A stretch of DNA of 64,000 bases. It comes from 66-474 sp035281745 (GTDB lineage Bacteria; Pseudomonadota; Gammaproteobacteria; Xanthomonadales; Rhodanobacteraceae). Of the stretch, positions 45,850 through 55,006 are shown piece after piece (the stretch's first letter is position 1; each line of letters starts with the position of its first letter). The DNA lies in contig DATEDI010000021.1 in NCBI GenBank assembly GCA_035281745.1, positions 124,001-188,000 of the forward strand, read 5' to 3'. Below the pieces are notes generated by a model that saw nothing but the letters and a program-made list of their open reading frames with translations, made no database searches and had not been told where the DNA came from. The position numbers and the translations under genes were made by a program.

Positions 45850-47394
45850 TTGAGCGCCACGCGCACCGAACAGGTGTGGTTGGATGAAATCCGTGCACTC
45901 ATCATGCGTGGCCAGTTGCCCCCGGCCCAGGCCTTGCTCACCAAGGCACTCGCCGAATATCCGTCATCGAGGGAACTGCGCCGCGCGCAGGCGGGAGCGT
46001 TGCAGCAGGCAGGCCGCGGCGGTGACGCCGAACCGGTGCTGCGTACGCTGCTCGAAACGGATGCCGGTGACGCGTCCGCTGCGTTCGCGCTGGCGCGCAG
46101 CCTGAGAGATCAGGGACGCACCTCCGCGGCCGCAGCCGTGATGCGCAGGTGCTTTGCCTGCGAAGCGAACCTTCGTGATGCGGAGCTCGTGATTGCGGCC
46201 ATCGAACTCCTGGATGACAGCGACCGCAAGCGCGACGCTGCCGACATCGCCGAAGCCGCGATCGCACTGAACCCGGATGATGCGCGCCTGCACGCCTATG
46301 CCGGCATGTTGCGGGTCCAGTTGGGCGAATTCGAACAGGCGCGCCGGCACTACCTTTCAGCGCTGCACCGCGACGGACGTGCATGGGAGTGGCACGTCCC
46401 GATCGGATTGTCCTCGGCGCAACGCTATCGCGACGACACGCACGCGGACTTCGCGCTGTTCCACCAAGGACTGCATCGTGAAGGGCTGTCCGACAAGGCA
46501 CGCGCCGAACTGCATTTCGCGCTGGGCAAGGCGCACGACGACATCGATGATTACGACGAGGCCACGCGACATTTCCGGGAAGGCAACGCGATCGCGCACC
46601 GGCTGACGAAATGGTCGCGCAAGGCTTGGAGGCGGACGGTGGAAGCACGGCTGGCGTCCACGCCGTCCACCGGCTCCGCCGAACCAACCGAAGACTTCAT
46701 CCCCATTTTCATCGTCGGCGTGCCGCGATCGGGCACGACCCTGCTCGCGGAACTATTGTCACGCCGGCCGAACGTGTGTAATCGCGGCGAACTCCCTTGG
46801 CTCGCGAAACTGGCCGGGGAAGCGGCGTTGGCGGGTGACCCGGATCGAGTTGAACTGCAACGCGCGGCTTCCCGTTATGTCGCCCAAGCGCGTCGCGACG
46901 ATGCCGGCGCTGCGCGCTGGTTCATCGACAAGCAGCCGCTGAATTGCCGGTATGTGGATCTTGCACTGGCCATGTTTCCCGATGCGAAAATCGTGCACTG
47001 CCAACGCAGTCCGCGCGCGAACGCCTTTTCGCTGTGGATGCAGTGCTTCCTGGAAGACGTGCAGGGATACGCTTATGACTTCAGTGATATCGCGCTGGTG
47101 ATGCGCGATTGCGAACGGCTGATGGCGCATTGGCACCGGCGCTTCCCCACGTCGATCCGCGACGTCCGTTACGAAGAATTGGTGTCCGACCCCCACGCCG
47201 TCATTGAAGGACTGGCCGGGTGGTTGGGATTGCCTGAAGCGGGTGCCGAGACTGCCCCCCGCTCGGCCTCGGCCTCGGCCATCAGCACCGCCAGCCTGTG
47301 GCAGGCACGGCAACCAGTGAACACCCGATCGGTCGATCGCTGGCAGCAGTACTTGCCCTATGTACCCGAACTCATGAACCTGCCGGCATCCTGA
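45850..47394 (+). CDS. TPR-sulfotransferase 3 (ST3), TTG start
   Basis: This 514-residue protein has N-terminal TPR helices (about 10-255) and a sulfotransferase domain with PAPS loop PRSGTTL at 292-298. The 3'-phosphate region is KIVHCQRSPRANAFSLW, and the C-terminus ASLWQARQPVNTRSVDRWQQY is like ST1. The likely start is the TTG at 45850, two bases after the ST2 stop, because the next ATG would remove the beginning of the first helix pair. The gap of two bases suggests translational coupling. It ends 35 bases before the convergent oxygenase gene. Confidence 0.85.
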   Translation: MSATRTEQVWLDEIRALIMRGQLPPAQALLTKALAEYPSSRELRRAQAGALQQAGRGGDAEPVLRTLLETDAGDASAAFALARSLRDQGRTSAAAAVMRRCFACEANLRDAELVIAAIELLDDSDRKRDAADIAEAAIALNPDDARLHAYAGMLRVQLGEFEQARRHYLSALHRDGRAWEWHVPIGLSSAQRYRDDTHADFALFHQGLHREGLSDKARAELHFALGKAHDDIDDYDEATRHFREGNAIAHRLTKWSRKAWRRTVEARLASTPSTGSAEPTEDFIPIFIVGVPRSGTTLLAELLSRRPNVCNRGELPWLAKLAGEAALAGDPDRVELQRAASRYVAQARRDDAGAARWFIDKQPLNCRYVDLALAMFPDAKIVHCQRSPRANAFSLWMQCFLEDVQGYAYDFSDIALVMRDCERLMAHWHRRFPTSIRDVRYEELVSDPHAVIEGLAGWLGLPEAGAETAPRSASASAISTASLWQARQPVNTRSVDRWQQYLPYVPELMNLPAS

Positions 47395-47429
47395 GTGCGA
47401 GGATTCGGTAGACGCGCACCAGGCGATCC

Positions 47430-48005
47430 CTAGGCAGGATTTGCGCCACCTGCGTTCGGCTCCAACTTGAATGCCAGGGTAAATCGGGGCGCATAGCAGA
47501 TCCGGTTCGGCGGCCGTCCCACGTGCGGAATCCTGCCATCGAAGATCACCAACCGCCCGGGCCTCGGTGATACCACCACTTCCGCATCCATCTGCGCGTT
47601 GTAGAACAACGTCTCGCCACCCCATTCCACGTCCCATTCGGGGGCGATGTACCACAATGCGGTCAGGTCTTTTTCTTCCGGCCTGCAGTCGGTGTGCGTG
47701 AACAGCATGTCCCCGTAAGCGGCGTAGTTGCAGTAGCTTCGATAAATGCGATACCGCACCAGTGGGTCGAAGTCACGCGCGGCATCCATCGTCGCTTGGT
47801 GGACGGGAATTTGTTCGATGGTGTTCAGGGAAATTTCCGCGACCCAGTGCCGGTAGTTGCCGGTCTCGGGGCGGGCGACCTCGGTACGGGCAAAGCCAGC
47901 CTTCCTGAAAACGGCCGTCAGTTCCTGCATGACGGGCATTGCCACCAGGTCATCGTAAACCCGAACGTGGCGTCCTTCGATTGATTGATGGCGCGTCAAT
48001 GGCAC
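47430..48005 (-). CDS. Fe(II)/2-oxoglutarate-dependent oxygenase
   Basis: This 191-residue protein is a compact double-stranded beta-helix enzyme. The facial triad is visible as His104 and Asp106 in THTDCRPEE and His161 in RIPHVGRPP; Arg174 in PRFTLAFK is placed to bind 2-oxoglutarate. The YNAQMDAEVVVSPRPGRLVIFDG segment resembles prolyl-4-hydroxylase-like proteins. It would hydroxylate a substrate using oxygen and 2-oxoglutarate. It is the last gene of the leftward series that begins with a second oxygenase at 56641. The substrate is unknown; a modified peptide or the partner of the sulfotransferases is my inference. Confidence 0.87.
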   Translation of the reverse strand: MPLTRHQSIEGRHVRVYDDLVAMPVMQELTAVFRKAGFARTEVARPETGNYRHWVAEISLNTIEQIPVHQATMDAARDFDPLVRYRIYRSYCNYAAYGDMLFTHTDCRPEEKDLTALWYIAPEWDVEWGGETLFYNAQMDAEVVVSPRPGRLVIFDGRIPHVGRPPNRICYAPRFTLAFKLEPNAGGANPA

Positions 48006-48056
48006 AACGAAACTCCTGGCATGTGGTGCAGTGCTGAAAACGGAAACACGCGCCCG

Positions 48057-49706
48057 CTAACGGTCGGTGGAAGCGTCGCGCACCCCATTCGCCGGCGTCA
48101 AGTTCAACGCAAGCCGCAAAGGGTCGAGCATGGCGCCATAGCGCGAGGCCTTGGCCGTATTTTTCTGGAGGGGCTGGCGGACCTGTCCGGCGCTGGCCGT
48201 GCGGACGCTCCGGCTCGATTTGTGGAATTCCAGGCACGCCTCCTCGAATGGCAGCCCACAGAATGCCAGCAGCTTTCGGATCTCCGTCCCGGGATTCTGC
48301 AGCAATGCCTCGTAGCCCTGTTCACGGATGTGCCCGGCATCGCGCTGCATCCAACCCGACACGTTGCGGTCGAAATCCCGCCAGTACGCCGCGATGTCAT
48401 CCAGGCTGAAGGAGAAGTCCCATCCGCCGTAAAAGTATTGCTTGTAGCAGGACCAGCAATTCTCGAGCGGATCGCGGCGGCACACGACGATTCTCGCGCC
48501 CGGCAACATGGCCCGGATTGCCCCCAGGAAGAGCCAGTTGCTTGGCATCTTGTCGGTGAAGACCGGGCGCCGCCTGCGCCAGCGACTGGTCGCATCGAGA
48601 TAGCGCTGGCCCAGCCGGCGCCAATCATCGGGAGTGGCCCCGGCGATCCAGTCGGGATAGGGCTGCCGCAATCGCTCGGATTCTTCGGTCAGAATCCGGC
48701 CCAAGTCTGGCAGCTCATTGGCCCCCTCGACCCGTGAATGCGAGGCCACGATCTGTTCCGTCAGCGTGGTTCCGGAACGCGGAAGACCGACAATGAAGAT
48801 CACCTCGCTGCCGAACTCCGGGTCGTCGACTCCATTCGGCGGCGTCGCGAAAACCCGTTCCGCATGCCTGACCTGCTGGCTGAATTGCGCGGCAGACCAG
48901 CTGACTTGGCTTCGCTTCCGTCCATTGGCATCTGCAAAAAGGGAGAACGCCTCCGGATACGACCCCGCATCCTCGCACGCTTTCGCAAGCGCGTACTCGA
49001 TCAGCAGGCGATCCGGATCCTCGACCCTGCCGTTCTGCAGCATCCGTCGCATTTCCTCGATTTCCGAAGCCCCGAACGGCAGTGTCTTGATGTTGGCGAG
49101 GCTGAACCAGGCGGCGCCAAAATCAGGATGCCGTGCCAGCACTTGTCGATACGCCACCGCGCCCTCTTCGATACGACCGACATACACCAGCGCGCTGCCC
49201 AGCTTGAGGAGTGCCGGCACATAACCGGGCGCGAGTCTGACGGCTTGCTCGAGCGCCGCCACGGCTTGCTTCATATCTTCGTAAACGAAGCAATGTTCGC
49301 CGAGGTCGAACCACGCCAATGCCGAACCCGGCAACTTTTCGACCGCAAGCTTGCGCAACTTGAATGCTTCTTCGATCACGCCCGACTTCGCCAGTACATC
49401 GGCGTATTGCCGGTACAGCAGGGCACTGGCGTTGCCGCATTGCATGGCTTGCTCGAAATGCCTGCAGGCCGTCGCATAGTCGCGCTCTTCGGAGTACACG
49501 AGGCCCGCCATTCGCAGCACGTCGGGCTCACCCGGCGCTTGCGCCAACGCCACCACGATGGCCATGCGTGCGAGGTCCGGGCGATTGTGTATCAGCGCGT
49601 CGCTGGCCCGCTGGATAAGCGCACCGATTTGCGCCGGAAGCTTCGACAGGCGTTCTATGGTTGTTGCCGCATCGATATCCGGCAGATCAAAAACGCGGTC
49701 GTCCAA
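48057..49706 (-). CDS. TPR-sulfotransferase 4 (ST4)
   Basis: This 549-residue protein has TPR repeats (about 30-260) and a sulfotransferase domain with PAPS loop PRSGTTL (309-315). EQIVASHSRVEGANELPDL follows the loop, and the tail is SAGQVRQPLQKNTAKASRYG. It is clearly the closest paralog of ST2, with the same order of segments and the same FTDKMPSNWLFLGAI motif. The gene lies 51 bases upstream of the oxygenase and 99 bases downstream of ST5, in the same direction. No signal peptide is visible. Confidence 0.88.
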   Translation of the reverse strand: MDDRVFDLPDIDAATTIERLSKLPAQIGALIQRASDALIHNRPDLARMAIVVALAQAPGEPDVLRMAGLVYSEERDYATACRHFEQAMQCGNASALLYRQYADVLAKSGVIEEAFKLRKLAVEKLPGSALAWFDLGEHCFVYEDMKQAVAALEQAVRLAPGYVPALLKLGSALVYVGRIEEGAVAYRQVLARHPDFGAAWFSLANIKTLPFGASEIEEMRRMLQNGRVEDPDRLLIEYALAKACEDAGSYPEAFSLFADANGRKRSQVSWSAAQFSQQVRHAERVFATPPNGVDDPEFGSEVIFIVGLPRSGTTLTEQIVASHSRVEGANELPDLGRILTEESERLRQPYPDWIAGATPDDWRRLGQRYLDATSRWRRRRPVFTDKMPSNWLFLGAIRAMLPGARIVVCRRDPLENCWSCYKQYFYGGWDFSFSLDDIAAYWRDFDRNVSGWMQRDAGHIREQGYEALLQNPGTEIRKLLAFCGLPFEEACLEFHKSSRSVRTASAGQVRQPLQKNTAKASRYGAMLDPLRLALNLTPANGVRDASTDR

Positions 49707-49805
49707 GGTTTTGCGGTATCCCGAAAGCGTGGGCTGATCCGAGGATCAAGCATTGCGGCCGATCTCCCGGAGACCCGCCTGGTGGCGCACGGCGTGGCGC
49801 CATGC

Positions 49806-51623
49806 TCAATCCACAGTGTAGTTCCAGTGCTCGAGCATGGGGCGAAGTGTCGGAAGGATCGGCTCGAAATATTCCCGATAACGGTGCCAACGGTTCATGC
49901 CCTTGCGGTTGATGGGCTCGATGACCTGCGTATAGCTGGGCGTGGCGATATAACCCTTTTCCCGTGCTCGCGTGTCGAAATGCAGCATGGATTCGGGATC
50001 ATCGAGTTCAAGGAACTCTGCAATGCGCCGCGTCTGTGCAGGCGTATCCGCCACCAGGTCCTCATAGCGCGACACGAACACGTCGGGCTTGATCAAGTCG
50101 ACGTGATACAGCCAGCAATCCATGGCAGCTACATAAGCCTGCGCGAGGCGCTCGAGCGATGCGCTGGCCGCCGCCAGCACCGCGGACCGGAAGTTCTGCA
50201 TGTAACAACTCAGGATCACATCGCAGGGATGTCGCAGCGCGAGGATGAACTTCGCTTCCGGGAACAGCCGGTGGATCATTGGCACCCACAGCATGTTCAA
50301 TGGATTCTTGTCGACCAGTTGCGCGTCCCAGCGGCGCGGCACCTTCGAGCACGCAAGAATCAGGTACCCCTTGCGCAACTCGTCGCAATCGCTCTGATCC
50401 AGCCGCCCAAGATCCTGGGGTACGCGAATGTTGAAATTGTCCAGTTGGCTGGACAGGATGTTGAAGAATGGCCGCTCGTCCATGGACTGCAGGCGCGGAT
50501 GCGAGTCCAACATCTGTTCCAGCAGCGTGGTGCCCGAGCGTGGCAACCCGACGATGAATATCGGGGATTGCGTCTGGTTCGGCGCCTTGAGTTGCGGCCA
50601 GTTGCGCAATTGGTCCGGGGTGACCCGACCAACCGCCGCGGGCAACACCGGCGCGCCAGCCTCGACCCGATGCGGCGCCACGACCTTCAGTTCCTCGATC
50701 TGCCGCGCATGTGCGATGCGCAGCGCAGCCATTGCGGCGGCAGTGTCTCCCATCTTGTCGCAGGCAACGGCAAGCGAACGGAAATGCACGTAATCGATAT
50801 CGGTGCGCGGCTCGGTTTGCTCCAGAAGGGATCGAGCCTGCGCAAAATCGCCCCTGCGGAAGGCAAGTTGCGCGCGCTGGTGCGAAATTTCGCGCCAGGC
50901 ATCGGCATCGAGATCCGTGCCGCTGGCAATGATGTCGTCCAGCAACGCCTCGGCATCTTCCATGCGATTGACACGCTCATAAACGTTTGCCAGAAGCAAC
51001 CGGGCAGGCAAATCGGCTGCTTCGCGCCCGAGCAGGTCCTCGAGCAACTCCAGCGCTGCCGGGGCATCACCCGACTGGATCTTCAGGTCGGCCAATTCGT
51101 ATTGCAGCGTCGATTCCAGCGGAATCCAGTCCCGCCATGGCCGCGTCAAGTCATCAGAACGATAGTCGCGACATTCCACGCAGGCTCGCGCAGCATGGAT
51201 GCGTATTTCCGGCGAGGTCGGGGCCTTCCCGAACGCCCTCAACAGCGTGTCGCGCGCACCGACAGGATTGCGGCCCCGCAACTGGATCACTCCAAGCTTG
51301 TCCAACAACTCCGGATCGTCCGGCGCGACACGCAATGCCTCCCTGCACGCCTGTTCGGCGGCCGTCAAATCCGCACTCTTGCCCAAGACGCTGATGTAAT
51401 TGTTCCAGTGCAGGCTGCTGTCGGGGTTCAGGTGAGTCAGCTGCGCGTAAATCACGACGGCCTCGTCGTGGCGGCCTTGCTGCTGCAGGGCGAGCGCGAG
51501 CAGCTGCAGAACATCGGCGCGATCAGGGAAACGTTCCAGATTCTCGCGACACAGGCGCTCAGCCTCGACGGGATTTCCGCCATGCAAGGCGGCGATAATC
51601 GATTGGATCACGGCTTCCGACAT
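49806..51623 (-). CDS. TPR-sulfotransferase 5 (ST5)
   Basis: This 605-residue protein is the longest of the five. Its TPR array runs from about 5 to 320 (for example GRHDEAVVIYAQLTHLNPDSS). The sulfotransferase domain has PAPS loop PRSGTTL at 361-367, and the C-terminal segment PSYTQVIEPINRKGMNRWHRY departs from the other four in having VIEP for VRQP. It forms a third subtype beside ST1/ST3 and ST2/ST4. It follows the TonB-dependent receptor gene, from which it is separated by 81 bases with a strong hairpin. The substrate is unknown. Confidence 0.88.
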   Translation of the reverse strand: MSEAVIQSIIAALHGGNPVEAERLCRENLERFPDRADVLQLLALALQQQGRHDEAVVIYAQLTHLNPDSSLHWNNYISVLGKSADLTAAEQACREALRVAPDDPELLDKLGVIQLRGRNPVGARDTLLRAFGKAPTSPEIRIHAARACVECRDYRSDDLTRPWRDWIPLESTLQYELADLKIQSGDAPAALELLEDLLGREAADLPARLLLANVYERVNRMEDAEALLDDIIASGTDLDADAWREISHQRAQLAFRRGDFAQARSLLEQTEPRTDIDYVHFRSLAVACDKMGDTAAAMAALRIAHARQIEELKVVAPHRVEAGAPVLPAAVGRVTPDQLRNWPQLKAPNQTQSPIFIVGLPRSGTTLLEQMLDSHPRLQSMDERPFFNILSSQLDNFNIRVPQDLGRLDQSDCDELRKGYLILACSKVPRRWDAQLVDKNPLNMLWVPMIHRLFPEAKFILALRHPCDVILSCYMQNFRSAVLAAASASLERLAQAYVAAMDCWLYHVDLIKPDVFVSRYEDLVADTPAQTRRIAEFLELDDPESMLHFDTRAREKGYIATPSYTQVIEPINRKGMNRWHRYREYFEPILPTLRPMLEHWNYTVD

Positions 51624-51642
51624 CGCGTTCGTCAGAAAGAGA

Positions 51643-51670
51643 GGGTCGCACGAGCAAGCTCGTGCGACCC
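51643..51670 (-). terminator. Hairpin between the receptor and ST5 genes
   Basis: GGGTCGCACGAGC and GCTCGTGCGACCC form a perfect 13-bp stem with a two-base spacer. On the minus strand the stem is followed by TCTCTTTCTG, a weak T-rich run. It may lower the amount of sulfotransferase and oxygenase transcript relative to receptor transcript. Confidence 0.7.
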
Positions 51671-51704
51671 TTGAAAGTACAGCTAGATGAATCCGTCAGG
51701 CCGA

Positions 51705-54686
51705 TCAGAACTTGACTGTCAAGCGACCCCAATAGTAGCGGCCGATCGTGTCGAAATCGTTCGGATCGGTGTTGGCGTTCTGGCTGCGGGCCGCGGAAAT
51801 GAACGGCGGCGCCTTGTCGAACACGTTGTCGACGCCGATTTCAACCCGCGTATTGATTGGCTCGATGTTGTAGCCCACCGACACGTTGTTGTAAACGCTG
51901 GCGCCGTAGTGCTGCACGTACGGTTCCGCGAAACCCGCGATGTAGCTGTAGTCCTCGGCGCGGTTCTCGGTACCCATCTGCCACGGACCGATGTACTGCA
52001 TGCGCCATGAGGCATCCCACGGACCCAGCTGCCAGTTCAACACGCCCTGACCACGCACACGCGGGAAGAAGCACATGGCACCGGCCGCGAACGGGCAGGA
52101 TGCCGCCATGCCGGAGCCGACGCCGCCCATCTGGCCGACGGCATGATAGGTGATGTTGGAAGCCAAGCCCGGCGCGGTCTGGATATCGTACTTGCTCATG
52201 TACGTACCCTGCACCGCGATCGAGAACTGACCGAACGAGAACTGCGGCAACTTGTAGGTAGCCGACACGTCCACGCCGCTGGCATCGAGCCGACCCAGGT
52301 TGCCAGTAGGCTGCAGGATTTGTGCGATCTGCCCCGGCTGGCTGGAGGTGGAGGGGAAGCGGGTGATCAGCGGGCAGAACTTCTGGATGCCGCCGAAGCA
52401 CAGGTTCAGACTCGTCTGCGCGCCGATACTGGTGATCACGTTGTTGAGGTAAATCCGCCACAAGTCGGCGCTCAACGACAGGCCGGGTACGAAATGCGGC
52501 GAATACACGGCGCCGAAGTCGAACGACTTGCCGTCTTCCGGCCCAAGTGGGAAGTTGGCGTAGGCAGAACCCGAGTTGATGGCCTTGATCTGCTGACCGA
52601 GCGCCACGTCCTGATCAATGAATGGACCGGTTGCCGGAACTCCCACGCAGGCCGGATTGCCGGCATTCGGGTTTGCGCCCGTACCCGCATAATCGCAGGG
52701 ATCGGCGGACAGCGACGGGGCACTGCTGCCCGGTGCGCCGAACACGTCACCGATGGTCGGTGCGCGGAATACCGTGGACACCGTGCCGCGCAACATCAGG
52801 TCATCGATCGGGCGATACTCCACGCCCACCTTCCAGTTGTTGGTGCTGCCGAAGGTGCTGTACTTGGAATAACGATCGCCCAAGGTCACATTGAGCGCGC
52901 GAGCGAACGGCAGATCCTTCAGGACCGGAACGTACAACTCGGCATAAGCTTCCTTGACGGTGTAGCCACCCTGCAGCGGTGACGAGCACTGGCTGCCCAA
53001 GGTGCAGGTACCGGTCGCGGGATCGAGGATCAAAACCGGGTCGACGAAGGAATGCGTGTATTCCTTGCGGTAGTCGATGCCCGCGGCCAACTGCATGGTG
53101 CCGCCCGGAAGGTCGAACAAGCCGCCGCTGATGTCGGCGTGCATGGTGCGCTCGATGGCGTACGAGTTGTTGATGCCGGGTGATGCCACGCTGGCCAGGA
53201 TCGCCTGCGACTGCGGGGTGAACAGGTTGAACGGGTCGAACGGCGTGCAGCCGTTGATGGCCGTGGTGGCGTCGCCGGCCGTACCCACGCAGGTGGGCAC
53301 CCCGTTGACCATCATGGACGGCCCCATCATCTGGTTCAACTTGTCGACATTCGGCAAGCCGAGCAGGATGTTGACCGTGGAAATGTGGCCATAGTTGTAG
53401 CCCACGTCCCACGTCCAGTTGCGGTCCATGATGTTCGCGTTGCCGCGCACCCCGAAGATGAGCTGGTCGGTGGTGTTGTTGTTGCGGGCAGCACGGTTGC
53501 CGGCCGGGACCAAACGGGCACGGTAGTCGTAACCGGTGGTCTGGTTGAAGTTGACACCGAACGGGTTGTACATGTTGTCGGCGGAAATCTTCGCGCCGTA
53601 CACGGAACCAAGCAGCGCTGGCGCCAACTGGAAGCCGGAACTGGTCTTGTTGTGATACACCGTCATGTATGCGTCGACATTGTCGGTCAGATGGTACACA
53701 CCCTTGAAGAACGCATTGGTGCGCTCATTGGGCGTCATCAGGTAGTTGACCGATGCGTAGTTGTACTTGTCCTTGGTGCTGTCGAAGCAGTGATAGTCGG
53801 CCAAGGTCGGATCAGTGCTGCTGTCCGGAATATTACCGGTGCCGTTCAATGCGACGTGCGAACAACCGGCAAACGCGCCGGTCTGCAGGGCTGTCGGCAA
53901 CGCAATACGGGTGCGCGGCGGGAAGCTCGAACCACCCACGTACCCGTACGGCGGGGTGTTGGTGCTGCCGGTAATGGTGATCGAATTTTCGGAGAACTTG
54001 CGGGCCGACTGCAGGATGGAGTCGAACTTGTTGTAATCGACGCCGGCCAGGATGCTGCCCTTGTCGGACGTCTGCCCGAACACGAAGCTGGCGCCCTTGC
54101 GTGCGCCATCGTCATGATCGGAGATGCCGTAATTGAGCTGGAACTGGGCACCCTGGTAATTGGACTTCAGGATGATGTTGATGACGCCGCCGATCGCGTC
54201 CGAGCCATACACCGAGGACGCGCCGTCGGTCAGGACTTCGATGCGCTCCACGGCAGCCGCCGGAATCGAGTTCAAGTCCTTGTTGATGATGCGTTGACCG
54301 TCGACCAGGACCAGGGTGCGGCTGGCACCGAGGCCACGCAGGCCGACCAAGGTCGAACCGCTGCCACCGCCGTTGTTGACGCGCGGGTTTTGGACACCAC
54401 CGGTGATCACCGGCAGATCCTGCACGACATCGCCCAGCGTCAGTTTGCCGGTCTGCTGGATCTGTTGTGCGGTAACGGCCACCACGGGGTTGGACGTTTC
54501 CAAATCCACGCGGCGAATGTGCGAACCCGTGACCACGATGGTCTGAAGGGTTTGCGGTTGGTTCTGGTCGTTCTGCGTGGTGGCGTTCTGCGCGAAGGCA
54601 GTTCCGGCAACCCCCACGGCAGCGACGGCACCCATCGAAAGGGCCGTTTGCACGGCCTTGGACAGCTCACTGCGGTCGAGTCTCAT
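51705..54686 (-). CDS. TonB-dependent outer-membrane receptor
   Basis: This 993-residue protein has a signal peptide ending in TAFA (about residue 32). A TonB-box-like stretch TLQTIVVTGSHIR (47-59) is followed by a plug domain (about 65-180) with GLRGLGASRTLVLVDGQRI and GSDAIGGVINIIL. A large beta-barrel ends in the expected C-terminal Phe (YYWGRLTVKF). It belongs to the long, uncharacterised TonB-dependent receptors common in Xanthomonadales and Caulobacterales that are often linked to peptide or carbohydrate uptake. I chose ATG 54686 because GGAGAG lies just upstream and it places the signal at the N-terminus. It is the central gene of the sulfotransferase and oxygenase cluster. The ligand is unknown. 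Confidence 0.92.
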   Translation of the reverse strand: MRLDRSELSKAVQTALSMGAVAAVGVAGTAFAQNATTQNDQNQPQTLQTIVVTGSHIRRVDLETSNPVVAVTAQQIQQTGKLTLGDVVQDLPVITGGVQNPRVNNGGGSGSTLVGLRGLGASRTLVLVDGQRIINKDLNSIPAAAVERIEVLTDGASSVYGSDAIGGVINIILKSNYQGAQFQLNYGISDHDDGARKGASFVFGQTSDKGSILAGVDYNKFDSILQSARKFSENSITITGSTNTPPYGYVGGSSFPPRTRIALPTALQTGAFAGCSHVALNGTGNIPDSSTDPTLADYHCFDSTKDKYNYASVNYLMTPNERTNAFFKGVYHLTDNVDAYMTVYHNKTSSGFQLAPALLGSVYGAKISADNMYNPFGVNFNQTTGYDYRARLVPAGNRAARNNNTTDQLIFGVRGNANIMDRNWTWDVGYNYGHISTVNILLGLPNVDKLNQMMGPSMMVNGVPTCVGTAGDATTAINGCTPFDPFNLFTPQSQAILASVASPGINNSYAIERTMHADISGGLFDLPGGTMQLAAGIDYRKEYTHSFVDPVLILDPATGTCTLGSQCSSPLQGGYTVKEAYAELYVPVLKDLPFARALNVTLGDRYSKYSTFGSTNNWKVGVEYRPIDDLMLRGTVSTVFRAPTIGDVFGAPGSSAPSLSADPCDYAGTGANPNAGNPACVGVPATGPFIDQDVALGQQIKAINSGSAYANFPLGPEDGKSFDFGAVYSPHFVPGLSLSADLWRIYLNNVITSIGAQTSLNLCFGGIQKFCPLITRFPSTSSQPGQIAQILQPTGNLGRLDASGVDVSATYKLPQFSFGQFSIAVQGTYMSKYDIQTAPGLASNITYHAVGQMGGVGSGMAASCPFAAGAMCFFPRVRGQGVLNWQLGPWDASWRMQYIGPWQMGTENRAEDYSYIAGFAEPYVQHYGASVYNNVSVGYNIEPINTRVEIGVDNVFDKAPPFISAARSQNANTDPNDFDTIGRYYWGRLTVKF

Positions 54687-55006
54687 TGCACTCTCCAAAC
54701 GTTTGTAGATGTGTGAAACAGTTTCGGGAAAGGTCCCCGTCAGGAACGCCGACGAGGCCTCACTGGAACCCTCGGCTGGCCGCATGCTAACAACTTTGTA
54801 ACCCGTTTGGAATCCCCACCTCACACGGGCAAGCCGCAGCATGCGCCCCTGGTCGTGATCCCGGACTGGAAGTTTTCGCCCGGGCAACCCTGAAAATCTG
54901 CCCTCCTCGGTCCGTCGGCACCCTCGCATCGGGAGACGCTGACATGCCGATCCTACCCCATTTCGTAAAAACAGTGTTAATACTCGTCTCGACGCTCAGT
55001 TGGCAT
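54687..55006. other. Gap between the receptor gene and the TPR-oxygenase gene
   Basis: The 320 bases hold no gene that I can support. The 3' half contains an AT-rich stretch (54961-54980) with TTAACA on the minus strand and TAGGAT 19 bases further on, a weak candidate promoter for the receptor. A 5' leader of about 260 bases would then precede the receptor start. No hairpin or riboswitch pattern stood out. Confidence 0.4.

Noticed and set aside
48738..51674. Long open frame on the + strand (978 codons) across ST4 and ST5
   Set aside because: It is antisense to two genes with clear domains, has no motif, and its composition is that of a shadow frame in GC-rich DNA.
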